A stretch of 37,716 nucleotides of DNA. Origin: Poteriospumella lacustris. Taxonomy: Eukaryota > Sar > Chrysophyceae > Chromulinales > Dinobryaceae. Under the pieces are notes generated by a model. It did no database searches. It saw only the letters and a list, made by a program, of their open reading frames with translations, and was not told where the DNA came from. Shown here in pieces: positions 33,103 through 37,716 of the stretch. Each line of letters starts with the position of its first letter. Positions within the stretch are counted from its first letter, which is position 1. Both the position numbers and the translations under genes were made by a program. Where the stretch lies: the NCBI GenBank assembly GCA_008000375.1, contig SMOI01000159.1:39619-77334 (forward strand), read 5' to 3'.

Positions 33103-34865
33103 ATGACCGCAAAAGATCGATTTCAATATGTTCGGCACATGTCACATCACCCATCGTGGTACAGCGTAAAGTCCGAACGCTACGAAGAAGTGTGTCGACT
33201 GGCTGCTCGATGTTTAAAGGTAATACCCATGGTCGGTGCATGCCTGCTGGGAGTACATTCCATAATTTGAGCGATTGTTTGTTATAGATGGACATGGCAT
33301 CTATTGTTTGGTTGGAACCCGACAGTGTGTGGACATTGCATGAGAGTTTGTCCCGTGGTCTATATGACGAGCAAGATAGTACCGCACAGCGAGAATCGCT
33401 GTTTCCTTTTATTTGTTACTCGCCTCAGTCTGAGATGACATCTCAATTGGACCAAAAGTTGTTGTCCATCATTATGACGGACATGTCTCATCGGTCACAG
33501 ATTCAGTTCTTTGCGGCGGCACCGATCAAAGTGGACGGTATGATGCGGGCGTTGTTTTGTGTCTTCAAAAGGACCCCGGTGGTGTCCTTTGATCACTCTC
33601 AAATGGAGCTTCTTCAAGAAATGACCGAGATTGCCTCCCAGTTGGCTCCTCGGAAGACACCGCTGTTTGAAAATGTGCCATCGTTGCGTGTTCTGACGAC
33701 GATTTTGGGTCACATGCAAGTGCCGATCGAGGAAGCGCAATTGATCACCCGCAAAGTCTGGGCGGATGTGGTGTATGCTTGGTCGGATTCCACGGAATGT
33801 CCCAATACCGCGTTTTATCGCAAATCGTCGACGTCGTCGAAGGGCTCGTCGAAGGGCTCCTCGGGCAAGTATTCCAACATTACCCAGTCCGATCTCGAGT
33901 CCTCGTCGAGCTTGGCGGCCGCGGTCTTTCCCAACGAGAACTTCCTCGTCAAGTTGCAACATCTGGAAAACAGTATCCAACGCATGCAGCAAGTCTTCTC
34001 GGTGATGCAAACGATCATGGAGAAGTTGTTGGCGTTGTGTCTCTTGTCCTCGGGCATGACCACGGTGCAAGCGCAAAGCGATCTCATCAAAGTATCGGAT
34101 GTCGACGAGCAGTTGCATACCACGATCCATGGTCTCTGTCGATTGTTCAGTGTCGAGCTCTCTCCGTCGTCCAGTTTTGTGGTAGAGCCAGCGCTGAAGA
34201 ACTCGTCGTGTTCGTTTTGTTCGTCGACGTTGTGGATGGCCATCTACGCCGTGCTGTTGAAGCATCACGGCACCTTTGACACCGTCGAGTTTACGGCCCA
34301 TATGAATGGCCCCGTCACCACCACCGCCACCGATTCTCGGTGTTGCTCGGACAGTCTGGCATCGACCTCGTGTGAGACGATGTTGGATTGCACCAGTCAC
34401 CGTTTGGGTAGCCTGGACGAGGCCACGGTTGTCCCGACGGCGATGAATGCTTCACCCGTGAGCCCCCACGTGACTCTTGACACGTTCACCGAACAAGGCG
34501 TGCTTCAGGTCCAACTGAAGCTTATCTCTACGTCTCTTATCAGTGCCGACGTCTGTGCGCAGCGTCAAGAGTCCGGGGAGTATTTCGCATCGATGATGAG
34601 TATGATCGCCGATGCGCGTGTGGTGTCCGTCGAGGAAGTTCGCTCCTCGTCGTCGTCGCCACCTCCGCAGGGCGACGATGCCTCCCCCCGTTGTCCTCTG
34701 TCTCGTGTGTATTGCATCACACAGACGTTTCCCCTTGCCAAGTACCGTTCCTTCCTGTCGTCTGCACAGCTCTTGCGTGCGTCGCCCTCGTCAACGGACT
34801 CGTTGATGATTGCCCGTCGCACACGTGACCAGCTGTTACGCTGTGACACTGCTGTGCCCACGTGA
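33103..34865 (+). CDS. GAF-domain protein, two exons, function unknown
   Basis: Exons are 33103-33219 and 33288-34865, giving 564 residues. An in-frame TAG at 33061 and the first ATG at 33103 set the start. Splicing joins RLAARCLK to MDMASIVWL and restores a GAF fold (residues ~5-155): SERYEEVCRLAARCL, SIVWLEPDSVWTL, then IQFFAAAPIKVDGMMRALFC and SFDHSQMELLQEM, the usual second half of GAF. Bacterial and eukaryotic GAF proteins of this layout bind small ligands or chromophores; the ligand here is not predictable. Residues after ~160 hold a second helical region, a Ser/Lys-rich low-complexity patch (about 225-250) and no domain I recognise. It lies divergently from the cyclic-nucleotide-binding kinase; a shared role is speculation. 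Confidence 0.78.
33220..33287 (+). other. Intron (68 nt) of the GAF-domain gene
   Basis: The donor is GTAATA and the acceptor TTGTTATAG, phase 0. The second exon begins with ATG by chance, so an intron-blind caller would start the gene there and lose the first 39 residues of the GAF domain. Confidence 0.82.
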
Positions 34866-35050
34866 AGAGCCAGTGCTGCCTCCCCCACCCCCCACACACA
34901 CACACGTTGATGACACAGTCCGTTGTCCAGCAGTTTTTTTCCTTCGCCTTCGCTCTCGTTCGTTCGCTCTCTCTTTCGCAAGAAACGTCTCTCGCGATCA
35001 TCTCATTTTCTTTCATCGCCGTCTCCGATGGATATCTCTGTTTTTCTCCC

Positions 35051-35086
35051 TCCACCTCCACCTCCACCTCCACCTCCACCTCCACC
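35051..35086 (+). repeat. (TCCACC)6 hexanucleotide repeat
   Basis: Six perfect TCCACC units are visible about 190 bp past the GAF-gene stop, probably in its 3' UTR or flank. Confidence 0.95.
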
Positions 35087-36121
35087 GCTCATATCTGATG
35101 ATGGCTGGTCTGTCTGTTCTTGTTCTTTGCGCGCCTCTCTTTTTTTTTCGCGCAAACAACGCATACCCCCTCCACCCCTCCACACGCACGTTGCTGTTGC
35201 TGTGCTGCTATCTCCCGCCGTATGTGTCTGTTTGACGGCTGTCCACCTGTTGTCACCGCGGTCGATGCGGTTGCCGTCTTTGTCGTCGTTGTTGTCGTCG
35301 TCGTCGTTGTCTTCTTCACCATCGATTACTGCGCATCTGTGTCCACGTCTGTCAATGTCAATGTCCAATGCCCCCCCACCACCACGTGTGTTGTTGTTGT
35401 TGCTGAGTCTGTTCGTGTGCCAACTGTTTCGTTCTCTTTGGCTGGCCATGCTGTTGCTGGTGTTGTTGTCGCAGTGGTTGTCGCTGTCGCTGTTGTTGTT
35501 GTCGCAGTGGCTGCTGCTCTTTCTTCTTTCTCCATTCGTGTTATTGTTGTCTGGTGGTGCAGCGGTTGCCATAGGGAGACCGACCGGTCTCCTGTGGTCG
35601 CCACACCTGACGAATCCTCTTTTTTGCTGTTTTGCTGTTGAGTCAAGTTCCTAAATTTATTCGCATTGGCTGTTCCCCCGCGCAGACCCGCTATCGCCCC
35701 CTGCGCACCGATGTCATCCATTGGTCGTCCGTCTGTCCAAAGCACTTCCACCCCTCCCCCCTTTAGACAAATGCTGGCTTTCTCTCCGCCCCTCCTGACC
35801 CCCCCCCCTCCTGCGAGGAGGTGGTGTGACCGAAGGCCTTTTATTCGCCCGTTCGCTCTTCTCGCTCTGATGGCGTCTCTGCGCTGCTTTTCTCCTTTTT
35901 TGTTCCTGTTGTCCTGTGTGTTGTCGTATGTGATTTCTTTCTTTCACGCGTCTCGTGATCCTACGTTACGAAGGGTGGAGGAAGAGAGGGAACGGAAAGG
36001 AGAGCAGGGTGACAAGTAGCACCCGATGGCATGGCACCACCACCACCACCACCACTCCTCGCCGACTTCATCGTTCATGTCCGTTCGTGTGTGTGTCGCG
36101 GATGGCGCCCCACCCCCACCC

Positions 36122-36157
36122 CCTCCTCCTCCTCCTCCTCCTCCTCCTCCTCCTCCT
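36122..36157 (+). repeat. (CTC)n trinucleotide repeat
   Basis: About 12 CTC units form a perfect pyrimidine tract. It is noncoding by context. Confidence 0.95.
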
Positions 36158-37585
36158 GCTCTTTCGCAGTGTCGTTGAACAACCTTCGAGCAACCTCTCA
36201 CGCTCACTCACTCAGTCACTCATTCTCTCGTGTCTCAATTCCCCACGTTATCGGTGACATAAGTTGTTTTCATTATCGATCGGATTGGGATGCACTGCAC
36301 CACACCCACAACCCCCCCCCACCTACTACCACTACTACGGTGCGTGCGTGTCTGTGTGTGTGTGTTTGTATCTGTGTCTCAAGGTTTATCGTGCCACATG
36401 CGTTTCATGTGTCTGCTGTGTGTCTGTGCTGTGTCCTGCGCCATGCGTCCAGCGTCCTGTCTGGTCCTTTTTATTTGTTTTGTTTATTTGTTTATCAAAT
36501 CTGATCACCAGTTACGATTCGCACCAACGACGCCTAGCCCCACCCCCCCCCCACAACCACTGCCACTGGCGAATGAGGATTGGTTGGGTGGAGCTCCCCT
36601 CCCCTCCCCTCTCCCTTCTCCTCCTTCATGTGCCAGGTGCCAGGTTAGTTGCGCCAGTTGTGTTGTGAGTGTGTCTATGTTTCTCCGTTGCCCCGTTGGC
36701 GACTGTTGCCTTTTTATTTGCTGTGCTGTGTCCCTCCACACACACACTCACACATACACCTCACCCCCTTGTTTGATTTCGTCGTTCTCATACCCCCATA
36801 CCCCCCCCATATCTCTCTGTAGTGAGTCTCGTAGTCCGCCTAGAGGAATTACCCCCCCCCCCCGGCGCCGTCCACCGTTGTGTTGGTCGTGCGAGTTCGC
36901 GCTCTGTTATTATTTGTTGATCAACTGCGGTTGCGGTTGTTATTGTTGTGGTTTCTGGCAGCGCTACTGCCACTGCTTTCGTGTGTTTACACAGGCAGTG
37001 GTGGGTCCGTGCGCCCTTTGAATTGTCGTTTGCCCATTTTACCCCCCCCCCCCTGCCCTCCCTCGCCCGTCCACTTCTTCGTTTCCCACGTCTCGCCCTC
37101 CCTCTCCCCCCGCCCCTCCGTGTCAGTTGCACATTATGTCTCTCTGAGCGATACGTTGCGAAATATGTTGTTTCTCCTCCTCCTCCACCTCCTCCACCAC
37201 CTCCGCTTCCCCTCTGCCTCAGCTGCATGGGAAGTGATGTGAGTGCCTGCCGCCACACGGGTCGCACGAGTACTACAGTACTGGTGGTAGTTCTCATTCC
37301 CGGCGCCTGTTATTGTGTTTTGGTTTTGGTTTGGTTTTGGTTTCGTCGGTGGGCTTCGCTTGTCTCTTCCCCACACGAGCACAATCGTCAGCACCATCAC
37401 CATCATCATTTTCAACTGTTCACTTTAGATAGATGACGCACAGTTCGTTGTTGCTGTTGCTGCTTTTGCTGCTGCTAATGCTGTTTCGTTGTGTTGCTAC
37501 TGCTGCCGCGACTGCTGCGACTGCTACTGCAGCGGTGGTGGTAGTCTGTGGTGCACAACACGGTGTGAGTGTATTTTGTTTGTTT

Positions 37586-37655
37586 GCTTTGCTTTGCTTT
37601 GCTTTGCTTTGCTTTGCTTTGCTTTGCTTTGCTTTGCTTTGCTTTGCTTTGCTTT
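37586..37655 (+). repeat. (GCTTT)14 pentanucleotide microsatellite
   Basis: Fourteen perfect GCTTT units are followed by a GCCTT variant. It lies near the right edge. Its translations (ALLCF or SKAKQ runs) are artefacts. Confidence 0.97.
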
Positions 37656-37716
37656 GCCTTTTGGTTTCAACGCTCTCATGCATTCGGTCCTTTGGTGCAT
37701 GCGTTAATTCGAGGAT

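Larger units (their letters stand above)
34866..37716. other. 2.85-kb gene-free, simple-repeat-rich tail
   Basis: No conserved protein is seen. The frames present are pyrimidine-rich translations (Pro/Ser/Leu/Cys or the reverse). It contains (TCCACC)6 at 35051-35086, gttgtc/gctgttg runs (35280-35530), (CAC)n at about 36030-36050, (CTC)n at 36122-36157, several C homopolymers (36310, 36545, 36851, 37041), tg/ca runs and a pentanucleotide array at 37586. One 7-bp stem (ggagacc-gacc-ggtctcc, 35574-35591) is visible. Any gene running in from the right would have to lie beyond the window. Confidence 0.6.

Noticed and set aside
34923-37436. Several 100-240-codon frames in the right-hand tail
   Set aside because: They are low-complexity translations of pyrimidine-rich repeats, overlapping in several frames, with no domain.
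1-37716. tRNA and rRNA genes, transposases, viral genes
   Set aside because: I looked for B-box-like GGTTCGA strings, rRNA signatures and integrase/reverse-transcriptase motifs and saw none. The only rRNA-related sequences are the short guide complements in RPA1 intron 2.

Overview
This is a eukaryotic nuclear window, about 54% GC by eye. The evidence is spliceosomal introns (GT...AG; three of 67-74 nt and one of 641 nt), monocistronic genes on both strands, a three-exon RNA polymerase I largest subunit, eukaryotic-type kinases and abundant simple repeats. The long QP[S/T]x repeat protein and the cyclic-nucleotide-binding/CaMKK-like kinase are the kinds of protein I associate with stramenopile protists (diatoms, brown algae, oomycetes and relatives). 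The lineage is an inference. I cannot name the species.

Layout: (1) 1-10964, minus: a giant secreted or membrane-anchored protein running off the left edge. It has a signal peptide, an NHL-type beta-propeller, about 450 QP[S/T]x tetrapeptides, PKD/REJ-like beta-sandwich sequence, a Cys-rich/EGF segment and a further extracellular segment. (2) 11360-11641, plus: molybdopterin synthase small subunit (MOCS2A/MoaD). (3) 11903-18206, minus: RPA1 in three exons. Its long second intron carries one well-supported C/D-box snoRNA and a second rRNA-guide candidate. (4) 18777-22010, plus: an STE20/germinal-centre kinase with a long disordered tail. (5) 23318-25135, minus: a mercuric-reductase-like flavin disulfide oxidoreductase. 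(6) 25955-26911, plus: a SANT/Myb-like protein. (7) 27559-32284, minus, two exons: two cyclic-nucleotide-binding domains, a CaMKK-like kinase, a degenerate response-regulator receiver domain and a PP2C phosphatase in one chain. (8) 33103-34865, plus, two exons: a GAF-domain protein. (9) 34866-37716: no gene seen, with many microsatellites.

The genes do not form a pathway and look like ordinary neighbours. The links visible in the sequence are two: rRNA-modification guides hosted inside the gene for the polymerase that makes rRNA, and a whole phosphorylation/dephosphorylation module fused into one polypeptide. The most noteworthy items are the kinase-receiver-phosphatase fusion, the intronic snoRNAs, and the giant repeat protein with a recently amplified 312-bp higher-order repeat.
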